Shown piece after piece: positions 1 to 8,370 of a DNA stretch of 64,000 bases. Source of the DNA: Longimicrobium sp. Lineage in GTDB: Bacteria > Gemmatimonadota > Gemmatimonadetes > Longimicrobiales > Longimicrobiaceae. Below the pieces are notes generated by a model that ran no database searches, was not told the DNA's origin, and was given only the letters and a program-made list of their open reading frames with translations. Every line of letters begins with the position of its first letter. Within the stretch, counting starts at the first letter, position 1. The translations under genes and the position numbers were made by a program. The stretch is taken from the NCBI GenBank assembly GCA_036377595.1, contig DASUYB010000121.1, forward strand, positions 1-64,000, given 5' to 3'.

Positions 1-51
1 CCGGATCTCGTCCTGCGTCAGGTGCGGTTGGACCTTCAGCCGGGCTCCCAT
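1..51 (-). CDS. Partial N-terminus, IS630-like transposase / HTH protein
   Basis: An ATG at 51 on the minus strand opens a reading frame that runs off the start of the window. It reads MGARLKVQPHLTQDEIR. The 'RLKVQPHLT..EI' pattern resembles the N-terminal helix-turn-helix of IS630-family transposases and related orphan HTH proteins. Only 17 residues are visible, so no catalytic residue can be checked and the element's ends are out of view. It could also be an unrelated DNA-binding protein. Confidence 0.4.
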   Translation of the reverse strand, partial: MGARLKVQPHLTQDEIR

Positions 52-230
52 CGCGTCCTCCGTTTTTCGAGGAAATAAACGACGTGAACTCGGATACGTA
101 TGATACATCCTACGGCAACACTTCACCAGGATTTAGTATTACTTGTGGAGATCCGCGGGGACGGCCGCCTCACCTTTGCGGCACGAAGCTCCGAGTCCCA
201 TCGCGTCGACGGTGCGCGAGGTGAGATCCG

Positions 231-408
231 GACGGGCGGGTAAACCCACGGCTGGAACATTGGGAAGCCTGCTGCGCAGGCTGCGGCCGCGGCTGCCGCG
301 CGTGATCAAACCTTCAGCGCCGACATACCATCCGCCTGCAGTTGAGTGAAGCCTCGCGCACTTTGCGAGGCTTTCCAATGTTCCAGCCGCGGCTTCAGCC
401 GCCCGTCC
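231..408. repeat. Palindromic repeat, family A ('TGGAACATTGG')
   Basis: The left arm carries GGCTGGAACATTGGGAAGCC and the right arm GGCTTTCCAATGTTCCAGCC, so the two arms can pair over about 20 bases across a variable centre. The outer flanks GACGGGCGGGTAAACCC and GCCGCCCGTC also match other copies near 2251, 22201 and 24543. It lies in the gene-free stretch between the partial transposase-like frame and the first outer-membrane protein gene. Confidence 0.8.
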
Positions 409-740
409 CCAGATAGATCCAGCGCCGTCCCGCCACGATGGCACGCTGCCGTCCTGGCGGGTGGACGCGGTGGGGCGGGGGGAGCTGCGTGCGGGTCAGA
501 AGATCTCCATCGCACGTCTCTGCTACAATCCGACGGAACCATGGGCGTTGCAACGAGGTACAGCAGCCGGGCGAGATCCGGCCGGGGGGCGGCGTTCCGG
601 CGTCTGCTGCGCGCTTTGGTGGCAGCCGGCGCAAGGGAAATGCTGGTCTGAAACTTGTAACCGGGTGGAACGCGGTGCCTCGCCGGGCCGTGCTGGCCGG
701 GCGGGGCTTTCGTTGCGGACCGCAATCCAGGGATGAGGGG
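409..740. other. Gene-free leader upstream of the outer-membrane protein gene
   Basis: Reading frames here have no recognisable domain and overlap one another on both strands. A TACAAT at 524-529 could be a -10 box, but no convincing -35 lies at the right distance. I see no RNA gene. Confidence 0.4.
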
Positions 741-1319
741 ATGAAGAAGCTCGCGTACGCATGCGCCGCCGCGGCGGCGCTCCTGTCGGCCGTGCCTGCC
801 GCCGCGCAGGTGTTCACGCCCACGTTCCAGTCCACGCGCCGGGGGAGCGACATCGGCATCTACCTGAGCGACGGCCCGGGCGACCTGGCGGTGGAGGGGA
901 TCTGGCGCCGCGGCTTCGGCACGGGCGACCTGGGGCTGCGGCTGGGCTTCGCCGACGTGGGCGACGGCGACGTTCTGGTGGGTGCTGACTGGAGGCAGCC
1001 GCTGAACCTGCAGACGGCACCCATCGACCTGGCGCTCACCTTCGGCGCGCAGGGCGCGTTCGGCGACGTCAGCGGCATCGGCGGGCAGGTGGGCGTCGCC
1101 TTCGGCCACACCTTCGCCGAGCCGGGGCTGGCCATCACCCCCTACATCCACCCGCGCGTGGCGGTGGTCTCGGCGCTGTCCGACGACGGCGACGCCGAGC
1201 TCGACGTGCTGGCCGACATCGGCGCCGACTTCGATTTCTCGCCCAGCCTCAGCCTGCGCGTGGGCGTGAACCTGGGCGACGGCGCCGACTGGGGGATCGG
1301 GCTGGCCTGGCGCCGCTGA
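741..1319 (+). CDS. Small outer-membrane beta-barrel-like exported protein
   Basis: This 192-residue protein begins with a clear signal peptide: MKK, a hydrophobic Ala/Leu stretch and an AAA-Q cleavage site near residue 22. The rest alternates polar and hydrophobic residues with many Gly and Asp, for example 'GLRLGFADVGDGDVLVGADW' and 'LSLRVGVNLG', and ends in 'LAWRR'. That is the pattern of beta-strands in a small outer-membrane barrel of about eight strands. The start is the ATG at 741, chosen because the signal peptide follows it directly and a GGATGAGGGG purine run precedes it. No specific family is recognised. A short GC hairpin follows the stop. Confidence 0.7.
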   Translation: MKKLAYACAAAAALLSAVPAAAQVFTPTFQSTRRGSDIGIYLSDGPGDLAVEGIWRRGFGTGDLGLRLGFADVGDGDVLVGADWRQPLNLQTAPIDLALTFGAQGAFGDVSGIGGQVGVAFGHTFAEPGLAITPYIHPRVAVVSALSDDGDAELDVLADIGADFDFSPSLSLRVGVNLGDGADWGIGLAWRR

Positions 1320-1347
1320 ACCACGCACATTTCCGACTGATCCGGGT

Positions 1348-1366
1348 CCGCCGCCCATGGCGGCGG
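1348..1366. terminator. Possible hairpin terminator after the barrel protein
   Basis: CCGCCGCC and GGCGGCGG form an 8-bp stem around a CAT loop, 29 bases after the stop. There is no T-tract, so termination is only possible, not clear. Confidence 0.35.
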
Positions 1367-1392
1367 GCCGCGTTCCATTGCAATGTAAACTG

Positions 1393-2220
1393 ATGAATTT
1401 GAAGCGAGTCGACCTGCACATCCACACGCACGCCTCCGACGGGCAGCTGGCGCCGGCGGCGGTGGTGAACGCCGCGGTGAAGGGGCGTCTGGACGTGATC
1501 GCCATCACCGACCACGACACGGTGGCGGGGGTGAGCGAGGCGCTGGCCGCGGCGCGCGGGCAGCCGATTTCCGTGATTTCCGGCGTGGAGCTGAGCAGCA
1601 AGCACGGCGACCACGAGATCCACGTCCTCGGCTACTTCGTGGACCCCGGCGCGGAGTCGCTGCGCGACCACCAGGCGTCGGCTTCGGGGCGCCGCGCCGA
1701 CCGCATGCAGGAGATGGTGAGACGGCTGCAGGACCTGGGTGTGGGCGTGCGCTACGAGGACGTCCTGCGCGTCGCGGGCCCCGAGGCCAGCACGCTGGGG
1801 CGGCCGCACCTGGCGCGCGCGCTGCAGCAGGCCGGGCACACCCGCAGCGTGGGCGAGGCCTTCGACCTGTACCTCAAGGACGGCGGCAGCGCGTTCGTGG
1901 AGACGCCCTTCCCGGGCGTGCGCGACGCCATCGACATCATCCACGCGGCCGGGGGGATCGCGGTGTGGGCGCACCCCGAGCTCGAGGTGTTCGACCGCGA
2001 GGTGCGCAACTTCGCGTCGTGGGGATTGAACGGGATCGAGTGCTTCCGCCCCAACACGCCGCCGGTGGAGTCGATGCTTTTCGACAAGGTGGCGCGGGAG
2101 ATGGGCCTCTTCCGCACCGGCGGGTCCGACTGGCACGGGCCGCACCGCGGGCGCCTGGGGGACTGGGCGGTGCGCTCGGAAGAGGTCCGGGAGTTGCTGG
2201 ATTCGCGAGGGCTCGGCTGA
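1393..2220 (+). CDS. PHP-domain phosphoesterase (nucleoside bisphosphate phosphatase / RNase AM-like)
   Basis: The 275-residue protein carries the full PHP metal-site series: H-x-H-x-H at residues 9-13 followed by ASDG, 'ITDHD' ending at residue 42, 'GVE' at 64-66, 'AHPE' in the second half, and 'GGSDWHG' at 243-249. This is the layout of YciV/RNase AM-type phosphatases, which hydrolyse 3',5'-nucleoside bisphosphates and trim RNA 5' ends with a trinuclear metal centre. The start at 1393 puts the first His motif at its usual place; the upstream in-frame ATG at 1357 lies in the loop of a hairpin. Family assignment is firm; the exact substrate is inferred. Confidence 0.88.
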   Translation: MNLKRVDLHIHTHASDGQLAPAAVVNAAVKGRLDVIAITDHDTVAGVSEALAAARGQPISVISGVELSSKHGDHEIHVLGYFVDPGAESLRDHQASASGRRADRMQEMVRRLQDLGVGVRYEDVLRVAGPEASTLGRPHLARALQQAGHTRSVGEAFDLYLKDGGSAFVETPFPGVRDAIDIIHAAGGIAVWAHPELEVFDREVRNFASWGLNGIECFRPNTPPVESMLFDKVAREMGLFRTGGSDWHGPHRGRLGDWAVRSEEVRELLDSRGLG

Positions 2221-2250
2221 ACGCCGGGCCTTTTCTTCGTCGCCCATCTT

Positions 2251-2310
2251 GTCGGTGGGTTGAAACCCACCGCTGGAACATTGGAAAGTCCGCCTTCGCG
2301 GACTCCAACC
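2251..2310. repeat. Half copy of palindromic repeat family A
   Basis: It contains GGTGGGTTGAAACCCACC and then GCTGGAACATTGGAAAG, the left arm of the family seen at 231 and 22201. The right arm is missing and a short GTCCGC/GCGGAC hairpin takes its place. Confidence 0.65.
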
Positions 2311-2339
2311 CAGGCATCCGTTCACCCGGCGAGATTTGC

Positions 2340-2972
2340 GTGGCCGACGCATCCGCATCTCCCGATCCTACGATCCCGGCGCCCGCGCCGCCGTCTCCAT
2401 CTCCACCGCCATCTTCATTGGTAGCGGGAGATGCGGGCGGGGTGCGGGATCCGTACGTGATCCCGGGGCTGGTGCTGCTGGGGATTCTGACGGTGCTGGC
2501 GATCCTGCTCTACCGCGCGAGCCCGCAGAGCGCCGCGGAGGTGGGGAGCGCGGCGGTGGTGGCGGTGCGGCCGGATGCGTTCACGCCGCGCGTGTCCCGC
2601 GCCCGCGAACGGGTGGATGCGGCTCAGCGCGCGCGGGCCGCGGGCGACACGTCGGGCGCGCTGGCGCGGTACGCGGAAGCCGCCGAGGAGGCGCTGGCCG
2701 CGCGCGAGCGCGCGGGAGACACCACGCAGGTACGCACCGCGACGGAGCTTTGGGCGAACGTGATCCTCGACCGCGCGGAGCTGATGCTGGCCTCCGGCGC
2801 GCGCCCCTGGTACCGCGCCGACGACACGCAGGTGTTGAACGAGTCGCTGGCCACGCTGCAGCCGCTCCGGCAGGTGCGGCTCGCGCCGGCCACGCAGCGG
2901 CGCGCGGCGGACATCGACGCGCGCATCCGCCGGCAGCTGCGCACCGGGCCGCTGGAATGGCTCGCGCCGTGA
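2340..2972 (+). CDS. Single-pass membrane protein with helical soluble domain
   Basis: From a GTG start at 2340 the protein is 210 residues. It has a Pro/Ser-rich cytoplasmic start, one membrane segment ('YVIPGLVLLGILTVLAILLY'), then an Ala- and Arg-rich helical domain with 'AQRARAAGDTSGALARYAEA', which resembles one tetratricopeptide-like helix pair. No ATG lies near the membrane segment, so the GTG after a GAGA run is the best start. Its last codons overlap the start of the next membrane protein, which suggests translational coupling. Function is unknown. Confidence 0.6.
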   Translation: MADASASPDPTIPAPAPPSPSPPPSSLVAGDAGGVRDPYVIPGLVLLGILTVLAILLYRASPQSAAEVGSAAVVAVRPDAFTPRVSRARERVDAAQRARAAGDTSGALARYAEAAEEALAARERAGDTTQVRTATELWANVILDRAELMLASGARPWYRADDTQVLNESLATLQPLRQVRLAPATQRRAADIDARIRRQLRTGPLEWLAP

Positions 2973-3586
2973 TCCGCACGCCCGCGCAGCGCGCCGTGGC
3001 CGCGGCGCTGCTCTTCCTGGCCGCCGCCGTGCTGGCCGGCGTGGCGCCGGTGGAGAACGGCGTGGAGTACCGCGTGTTCGGCATCGTCGAGGGGCTGTTC
3101 GCGCTGCTGATGGCGTACCTGCTGGTGCTGCGCGGCGCGTGGGCGGCGCCGGTGGGCGTCCCCGGCTGGGCGGCGGTGGTCTACGGGACGGTGGCGACCG
3201 CGCAGGTGCTGGGGTTCCTCTTTCCGCCACCGGGGCTGGTGCAGTGGGTGGTGGTGACGGGGATCGCGATCACGGCGTGGAGCGTGTTCTCCGCCGGATC
3301 GCCGCGGCGGCTGGTGGCGAGCCTGGCCAGCCTGGCGGTGATCCTGGCGCTGGTGCGCTACTCTGTCATCCCCGTGCTGTGGACGCGCATCGGGCCGGCG
3401 CAGGGGACGGCGTTCGGGCTGGGCGACCTGGCCGAGGGCGCGCGCCGCATCTTCGCCGACTGGCGGCCCGTCAAGCCCGCAGGCGAGCTGCTGGGCTTCC
3501 TCGCCGTCTGCTGCTGGGCGCTGGCGACTCGGCTCGTCTGGTCGCCACGTGCGTTGGCCGACGATGGAGATCGGGCGGGTACCTGA
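2969..3586 (+). CDS. Polytopic membrane protein of unknown function
   Basis: From the GTG at 2969 this is a 205-residue protein with about six hydrophobic segments spread over its length, for example 'VAAALLFLAAAVLAGVAP', 'LFALLMAYLLVLRGAW' and 'ELLGFLAVCCWALATRLV'. The start overlaps the upstream stop in the GTGA arrangement; an in-frame ATG at 2957 is the alternative and would lengthen the overlap. No catalytic motif or known family is visible. The overlap suggests it works with the single-pass protein before it. Confidence 0.6.
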   Translation: MIRTPAQRAVAAALLFLAAAVLAGVAPVENGVEYRVFGIVEGLFALLMAYLLVLRGAWAAPVGVPGWAAVVYGTVATAQVLGFLFPPPGLVQWVVVTGIAITAWSVFSAGSPRRLVASLASLAVILALVRYSVIPVLWTRIGPAQGTAFGLGDLAEGARRIFADWRPVKPAGELLGFLAVCCWALATRLVWSPRALADDGDRAGT

Positions 3587-3608
3587 TCGTCATCTCCCAT
3601 CCCTGAAA

Positions 3609-3687
3609 AGACCTGGCTCACGCAGAGAAACAGAGGCAGCAGAGGGTTTTCCTCCGCTGCCTCTGCTCCTCTGCGTGAGCCAAGTCT
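3609..3687. repeat. Long hairpin repeat, family C ('CTCACGCAGAG')
   Basis: The arms start at GGCTCACGCAGAG and return as CTCTGCGTGAGCC, with imperfect pairing through purine-rich octamer-like units (CAGAGGCAGCAGAGG). It lies between two convergent genes, so it may end transcription from both sides. Related copies are at 8371, 16492, 33551, 35821 and 48272. Confidence 0.8.
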
Positions 3688-3694
3688 TTCGGGC

Positions 3695-4171
3695 TCAGGC
3701 GAGGACGACCTCGTGGCGCGACATGATGTCCATCAGGCTGTCCATGTCGAACTCCAGACCGTAGCGCCGTGACACCTCCAGCACGCGCTCGATCTGCACC
3801 TCGCCGCGGACGGGGATGATCGCGGCGACCTCCTCGTACCACGGCTCCAGCCCGCCGGGGGTGACGAGGTCGAGGAAGCGCGCGTCATGCCGACCCTCGT
3901 TCCAATACGTGTGCGGCACGCCGGCGGGCTTCACGATTGTCTGGCCGGCGCCGAGCTTCGTCACGCGCTTGCCGACCTGCACCCAGAGCGTCCCCTCCAG
4001 CACGTACGTCGTCTCCGTCTCGCGCTGGTGCGTGTGCAGCGGCATGGCGATGTAGCCCGGCGGCAGCGTGTGCTCCACGATCGTCGCGCCGCCACCGGTG
4101 TCCTCCGCCCGCACGCGGATCTCGCCGCGGAAGTTGCGGATGGAGACGGTGCCCGCGTTGCTCGTCGTCAT
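3695..4171 (-). CDS. Cupin-domain protein
   Basis: The 158-residue protein has one cupin barrel. Motif 1 is 'PLHTHQRETETTYVLEGTL' and motif 2 is around 'VKPAGVPHTYWNEG', which supply His/Glu/His metal ligands. The last 50 residues ('EVAAIIPVRGEVQIERVLEV') are a C-terminal helical tail. The start at 4171 follows a good GGAGATACG ribosome site; longer frames upstream run into the neighbour gene. It is the last gene of a three-gene minus-strand unit. Ligand and reaction cannot be told from the sequence. Confidence 0.82.
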   Translation of the reverse strand: MTTSNAGTVSIRNFRGEIRVRAEDTGGGATIVEHTLPPGYIAMPLHTHQRETETTYVLEGTLWVQVGKRVTKLGAGQTIVKPAGVPHTYWNEGRHDARFLDLVTPGGLEPWYEEVAAIIPVRGEVQIERVLEVSRRYGLEFDMDSLMDIMSRHEVVLA

Positions 4172-4188
4172 CGTATCTCCACGAATCT

Positions 4189-4548
4189 TCAGCGCTTCCC
4201 GTCGCGCAGCCGCTCGGTGAGCGAGGCCAGCGCCTCGGTCGGATCGCCGCCGCCCTCGCCGCCGCTTTCGCGCGCGTACCAATAGGCCACCGTGCGGTCC
4301 GACGCGCGCGCGAAGATGGCCAGGCAGAAGCAGTTGCGGCATTCGATCGCCTGCAGGATGCCGGGCGTCTCGGTGTGCGACAGCGCCAGGTAGGCGCGCG
4401 TCTCGAAGTCACCGCGCGTCGCGTGCGCGGCCACGAGCTTGTCGACGATCGGCTCTTTCAGCACGTCCGGCACGAGCGCGAACTCCGCCGGGCACGGGAT
4501 CCCGTGCAGGACGATCTCATATCCGCAGATGCACGTCAGCTTCGGCAT
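4189..4548 (-). CDS. CpXC-like cysteine-containing protein
   Basis: This 119-residue protein starts MPKLTCICGYE, with a C-x-C-G motif, and has a second pair later in 'IECRNCFCLAIF'. Such spaced cysteine pairs suggest a zinc-ribbon-like fold similar to CpXC proteins, though the classical pattern is incomplete. Its start overlaps the preceding gene by 13 bases and its stop lies 18 bases before the cupin start, so the three are probably cotranscribed. Function is unknown. Confidence 0.65.
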   Translation of the reverse strand: MPKLTCICGYEIVLHGIPCPAEFALVPDVLKEPIVDKLVAAHATRGDFETRAYLALSHTETPGILQAIECRNCFCLAIFARASDRTVAYWYARESGGEGGGDPTEALASLTERLRDGKR

Positions 4549-4862
4549 TCGTGGGCCCCGTCTCGGTCCTCCAGCACGATCTCCATCCCCACCTCCACCG
4601 CCGCCGTCCAGCGCGCGAGCGTCTCCTCGTCGGGAAAGCGGAAGACGAGCGCGAGGTCGTCCTGGCCCGTCGTGGCGCTCACCAGCACGAACTCGAGCGC
4701 GTGCACCGGCGCGTCGAGCGCTTCGGGGGAGAGGACGCGCTGCCCGATGCGCACCGTGCCTTCGGTGATCTCGCCGTGGACGACGAAGATCGAGCGGCTG
4801 CGGAGGGAGAAGACGCCGTTCACGCGGAAGCGCGCGCTGGGACTCTCCGCGCTGGTCTCCAT
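4536..4862 (-). CDS. EF-Tu domain 2-like beta-barrel protein
   Basis: The 108-residue protein reads 'FRVNGVFSLRSRSIFVVHG' then 'EITEGTVRIGQRV', the pattern of translation-factor domain 2 (a 'G..F.V.G.I..G.V.VG' barrel). There is no GTPase domain. The remainder, to 'VGMEIVLEDRDGAHECRS', fits the rest of a small barrel. Free-standing proteins of this kind are found in many bacteria without an assigned role. It is first in the minus-strand unit with the CpXC-like and cupin genes. Confidence 0.65.
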   Translation of the reverse strand: METSAESPSARFRVNGVFSLRSRSIFVVHGEITEGTVRIGQRVLSPEALDAPVHALEFVLVSATTGQDDLALVFRFPDEETLARWTAAVEVGMEIVLEDRDGAHECRS

Positions 4863-4907
4863 GATCCGGCAAACAGGATGGGGATTGCGATCACCTGGAG
4901 ATCACGT

Positions 4908-5888
4908 CTACCGCGCGATGGCCACGCCCCATGGCCGGTTGCCGACGGGGACGCGCGCGACGACGCGGTTCGTGGCGGTGTCGATCACGTGCACCTCGTT
5001 GGCCAGGCCGCAGGCGGCGTAGAGGCGCCGCCCGTCGCGGGTGAGCGCGATCCCCCACGGCCGCCGGCCCACGGGGATGCGCGCGACCTGGCGCAGCGTG
5101 CGCGCGTCCAGCACGGTGACCGCCGACGCGGCCCCGTTGGCAACGTACACGCGCGCCCCGTCGGGCGACACCACGACGCCCACCGGCTTCCCCTCGCCGC
5201 GCTCGAGCTCGACGCTGCGGAGCACCTGGTGCGTGCGCGTGTCCACCACCATCAGCGTGCCGCTGACCTCGTTGGTCACGTACGCGCGCGCTCCGTCGGG
5301 CGAGAAGGCGGCGGCGCGCGGGCGCAGGTCGGCCAGGATGTTGGTCACCACGCGGTTGGCGCGCGCGTCGATCACCGAGACGGTGTTGCTCGTCTCCGCG
5401 GTGACGTAGATCCAGCGCCCGTCGGGGCTCGCCGCCACGCCCTCGGGCTCGATGCCGACCACGAGCGTCGCCAGCACGCGCCCGGTGCGCAGGTCGGTCG
5501 CCGACGCCGTCCCCGCGTCCTCGTTGGAGGCATAGAGCCGCGCGCCGTCGGGGGTGACGGCGAACTGCTCCGGGTCGCTGCCCGCGGCGTAGCGCGCGAC
5601 CACCCGCCGCGTGGCCACGTCAATCACGGCGATGGCGTCGCCGCGGCTGGTGGCGTTGGGATGCTCGTCGCTGAGCGCCACGTACACGCGCCGCCCGTCG
5701 GGGCTCGCCTGGATGCCGCGCGGCCGCACGCCCACGGGGATGGTGGCCACGACGCGGTTGGTGCGCGTATCGATCACGCTGATGTCGCGCGACCCCTCGT
5801 TGCTCACGAACGCCAGCGCCGCCCGCTGCTGCGCGAGCGCGGGGGACGAGACGAGGGAGATGAGGAGCGCGAGAGCGGTGGATCGCAT
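4908..5888 (-). CDS. Exported YVTN-type beta-propeller protein (PQQ-catabolism-associated type)
   Basis: A 326-residue exported protein: signal peptide cleaved near ALA-Q at residue 19, then about seven repeats of the kind 'SVIDTRTNRVVATIPVG..P.G...SPDGRRVYV', each a propeller blade of about 40 residues. The family includes proteins found next to PQQ-dependent alcohol dehydrogenases. Here a periplasmic binding protein follows on the same strand upstream, and a PQQ dehydrogenase operon lies divergently 3 kb away, so a link to PQQ metabolism is plausible. It may instead be a general surface propeller; no catalytic residue is seen. Confidence 0.78.
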   Translation of the reverse strand: MRSTALALLISLVSSPALAQQRAALAFVSNEGSRDISVIDTRTNRVVATIPVGVRPRGIQASPDGRRVYVALSDEHPNATSRGDAIAVIDVATRRVVARYAAGSDPEQFAVTPDGARLYASNEDAGTASATDLRTGRVLATLVVGIEPEGVAASPDGRWIYVTAETSNTVSVIDARANRVVTNILADLRPRAAAFSPDGARAYVTNEVSGTLMVVDTRTHQVLRSVELERGEGKPVGVVVSPDGARVYVANGAASAVTVLDARTLRQVARIPVGRRPWGIALTRDGRRLYAACGLANEVHVIDTATNRVVARVPVGNRPWGVAIAR

Positions 5889-5984
5889 GCGGGCGATGAG
5901 GTCGGCGCTGCGGTGGGGCGGCGGGTGGATGAATGGTCCCGACGAGGCTCGACGAGTCACATCCAGGAGTGGCGCCGGCGCGGA

Positions 5985-6180
5985 GGCCCTCTCCCTGCCG
6001 CTTCGCGGCTGTCCCTCCCCCAAAACCGACTGGGGGAGGGACGGGGGCTCGCTGCGCTCGCGGCTACTTCGAGCGCGTCTCGCGGATACCTGTTGCGAGC
6101 GCCGATGCCGCGTCTGCACCGACGCGTGTAGTCCGCGAAGGCGGACTTCGTGTGGTTGTTGCCGCGAATTTATTCGCCCC
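5985..6180. repeat. Repeat cluster: family B plus a 'GTCCGCGAAGGCGGAC' half element
   Basis: CCCTCCCCCAAAACCGACTG followed by GGGGGAGGGACGGGGG is the family B core, here with GCTCGCTGCGCTCGCG next to it. From about 6128, AGTCCGCGAAGGCGGACT and TGTGGTTGTTGCCGCG match the right arm of the inverted repeat at 54571. It fills the gap between two minus-strand genes and touches the 3' end of the upstream one. Confidence 0.65.
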
Positions 6181-7081
6181 TCAACCGATCGCCGGGACGA
6201 GCCTCACCCATCCGGCACTCCGACTTCTCCCGCGGCGTGCCGAGGCGGTCCAGCACCTCGCGCGACGACTCGTCGGCGCCGGGCTGCGCGCGCGGCACCT
6301 CGACGGGCGCGTCCGCGGACGGCGCGGCGACGTAGAGCGGCTGGCGAAGCTGGTGGTCCCAGGGGCGGAAGGAGAGCGGGCGCCCCTTGTGCCCGTCGAA
6401 CTGCGCCGCGTCGGATTCAAGATACCGCAGCAGCGCCGCCGGCTCGGCCGAACGCGCGCGGAGGGCGGACTCCCAGAGCATCTTCACCGCGAACCACCCC
6501 GCCCACCCCTGGGAGTCCATACCCTCGCCGAACCGCGCGCGGAACCGCTGGTTGAGCTGGTCCGCGCCGAACCGCTCCAGCCGCGTGTCCCACATCTCCA
6601 CCCCACCGCCCGCCACCCCCGCCAGTGCCGAAGCGACCGCGCGCATCGCCGCGCTGGGGGCGACGTGGAAGCTCGCGCGGCGGCACTCGCGGCCGCGCAG
6701 CGCATCCCCAGCGCACCCCAAGTCGACGAAGACCACCCCGCGCGCCTGCGCCAGCCCGCCCAGCGCGCGGCACTCCGCGTCGCCGAAGCCGCCCAGCAGC
6801 GCCAGCACGCGGCCCTCGCCGACCAGCCGCGCCGCGTCCGCGCCCTCCACCAGCCGCACCGTGCGGCCGAAGAGCGCCGCCGAGCGCGCGGCCTCCTCCG
6901 CCCCCATCACCACCCCGCGCGCGGCGCTCGCCATGGCCGGCGTGCGCGCGGCGGAGTCGGGAAGCACGAGCCCGATCCGCAGCGTGTCGCCGTTCGGCTG
7001 CTGCGCGGACGCGGCCGGCATACGCAGGAACGGGGCCGCGAGAAACATCAGGAGCGTAGCAGAACGCCGGTGGCGCCTCAT
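6170..7081 (-). CDS. Periplasmic substrate-binding protein, branched-chain/PQQ-associated type
   Basis: The 303-residue protein has a signal peptide ending ASA-Q at about residue 26 and then a type I periplasmic binding fold: 'LRIGLVLPDSAARTPAMASAARGVVMGAEEA' (start only of the first lobe), 'GFGDAECRALGGLAQARGVVFVDLG', and 'GWAGWFAVKMLWESALRA' near the C-terminus. That ending is typical of leucine-binding-like proteins associated with PQQ alcohol oxidation systems. It sits upstream of the YVTN propeller on the same strand. No permease or ATPase lies nearby, so it may not serve an ABC transporter. The C-terminal tail from residue 270 is charged and variable. Confidence 0.7.
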   Translation of the reverse strand: MRRHRRSATLLMFLAAPFLRMPAASAQQPNGDTLRIGLVLPDSAARTPAMASAARGVVMGAEEAARSAALFGRTVRLVEGADAARLVGEGRVLALLGGFGDAECRALGGLAQARGVVFVDLGCAGDALRGRECRRASFHVAPSAAMRAVASALAGVAGGGVEMWDTRLERFGADQLNQRFRARFGEGMDSQGWAGWFAVKMLWESALRARSAEPAALLRYLESDAAQFDGHKGRPLSFRPWDHQLRQPLYVAAPSADAPVEVPRAQPGADESSREVLDRLGTPREKSECRMGEARPGDRLRGE

Positions 7082-7130
7082 CCTTGGCTCGGTGGAGATG
7101 GTCGATTGGAGCTATCTGCCGGTCGCCAGA

Positions 7131-7323
7131 GATGTCATCCTGAGGGCGCACGCACGCCGGTTTCGTCCTGCAGGATGGCTGCGCGCCCGAAGGATCTACT
7201 CGACGCCGCCTCGATGTCCGTGCGTCGCACCAGCATCTCCGCGGACGCGGCAAGATCCTTCGGGCGGCGCCAACCGATTGCGCGAACGCAGGTTCGGCGC
7301 GGCGCCGCCCTCAGGATGACATC
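7131..7323. repeat. Palindromic repeat, family D variant ('GATGTCATCCTGAGGG')
   Basis: GATGTCATCCTGAGGGCG at the left returns as CGCCCTCAGGATGACATC at the right, with internal pairs such as CCCGAAGGATCT with AGATCCTTCGGG. The whole unit is about 190 bases and could fold into a long hairpin. It separates the binding-protein gene from the transporter gene. Confidence 0.75.
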
Positions 7324-7410
7324 GAACGGGTCGCGATCTCCTTCTACTCTTCACCCGTGCGGCTTCCCGCCGCCCTCGGGATTACATCGACCGCGTGATC
7401 GCGATCTCCC

Positions 7411-8280
7411 TCATCCATGCGGCTTGCCGCCGCCCGCGGTGACCTGCGCGTGGTTGAGCGCGGAGACGAGCGTTACCCCGCCCAGCACGTTGCCGATCAG
7501 CGTGGGGACGATGAAGCGGCCCAGCACGCCGCCCCATCCCAGCGTGCCCGTCCATCCCAGGTAGAACACCTCGGCGGCGCCCGCGATGATGTGCGAGAAC
7601 TCGCCCACGCCCACCAGCCAGGTGATGGCGATGATCACCAGCACGTGCGACGTCTCCGCGGCGGGGAGCATCCACACCAGCAGCGCGATCAGCCACCCGG
7701 CGAACACGCCCTTCAGCACCGTCAGCCAGAAGCCGCTCTCCACCGCCTTCGCCGCGATCTCGCGGAAAGCGTGATGGATCTCCGGCCTGAACAACTCCGT
7801 CTTCGCCAAGACGAGCGCGAAAAGCAGCGCGCCGACGAGGTTCGTCACCAGCACCACGCTCCACAGCCGCGCCACGTGGCCGAACATCTCGCGCGTGCGG
7901 TCCGCGAGGAGCGGTACGATCACCGTGAGCGTGTTCTCGGTGAAGAGCTGCTGGCTGCCGAGGATCACGATCAGGAACCCGAACGGATATCCGAGCTTGG
8001 CCACCAGCGGCGTCCACGCCACGCCTGCGGGAAGGTGGCTCCGGATGATCCCTTCAGCGACGAAGGAGAACCCCATCGCCAGCCCCGCCGCCAGTCCGCT
8101 CCACGCCAGCGCCGCGGTCGAGCGCTTGAGCTCCTCCTGGCCCTCTCGGCGGATCACCTCGTGGGTGATGTCGGCGCTCAGCGACTCTTCCTCGTCGGCC
8201 TTCTCCCGCTCGCGCGGCTTCAGCTCGGGCGCGCGTTCCGGGCGGTCTTCGTCTTCGCGCTGTTCGGGAGATTCGGCCAC
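7411..8280 (-). CDS. Formate/nitrite transporter (FNT) family channel
   Basis: This 289-residue protein has a charged N-terminal extension of about 50 residues, then six membrane segments. The family marks are visible: 'FPFGFLIVILGSQQLFTENTL'-like region (G..Q.LFTEN) after TM2-3, a matching half in 'AAAETSHVLVIIAITWLVGVGEFSHIIAG', and the short broken helices that line the pore. FNT pentamers pass formate, nitrite or related small acids. Two uses fit this window: formate from C1 oxidation, or nitrite for NrfA. The long acidic N-terminus places it closer to the YfdC-type branch than to FocA. Confidence 0.82.
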   Translation of the reverse strand: MAESPEQREDEDRPERAPELKPREREKADEEESLSADITHEVIRREGQEELKRSTAALAWSGLAAGLAMGFSFVAEGIIRSHLPAGVAWTPLVAKLGYPFGFLIVILGSQQLFTENTLTVIVPLLADRTREMFGHVARLWSVVLVTNLVGALLFALVLAKTELFRPEIHHAFREIAAKAVESGFWLTVLKGVFAGWLIALLVWMLPAAETSHVLVIIAITWLVGVGEFSHIIAGAAEVFYLGWTGTLGWGGVLGRFIVPTLIGNVLGGVTLVSALNHAQVTAGGGKPHG

Positions 8281-8370
8281 GCGGCGGCGCCCGGATGAGG
8301 TGGGTCCACGAATCGACTCGCGCCGACGGGTCGCAATTCGCAGACCCGGTGCGGCGCACGGGCGATGAAG

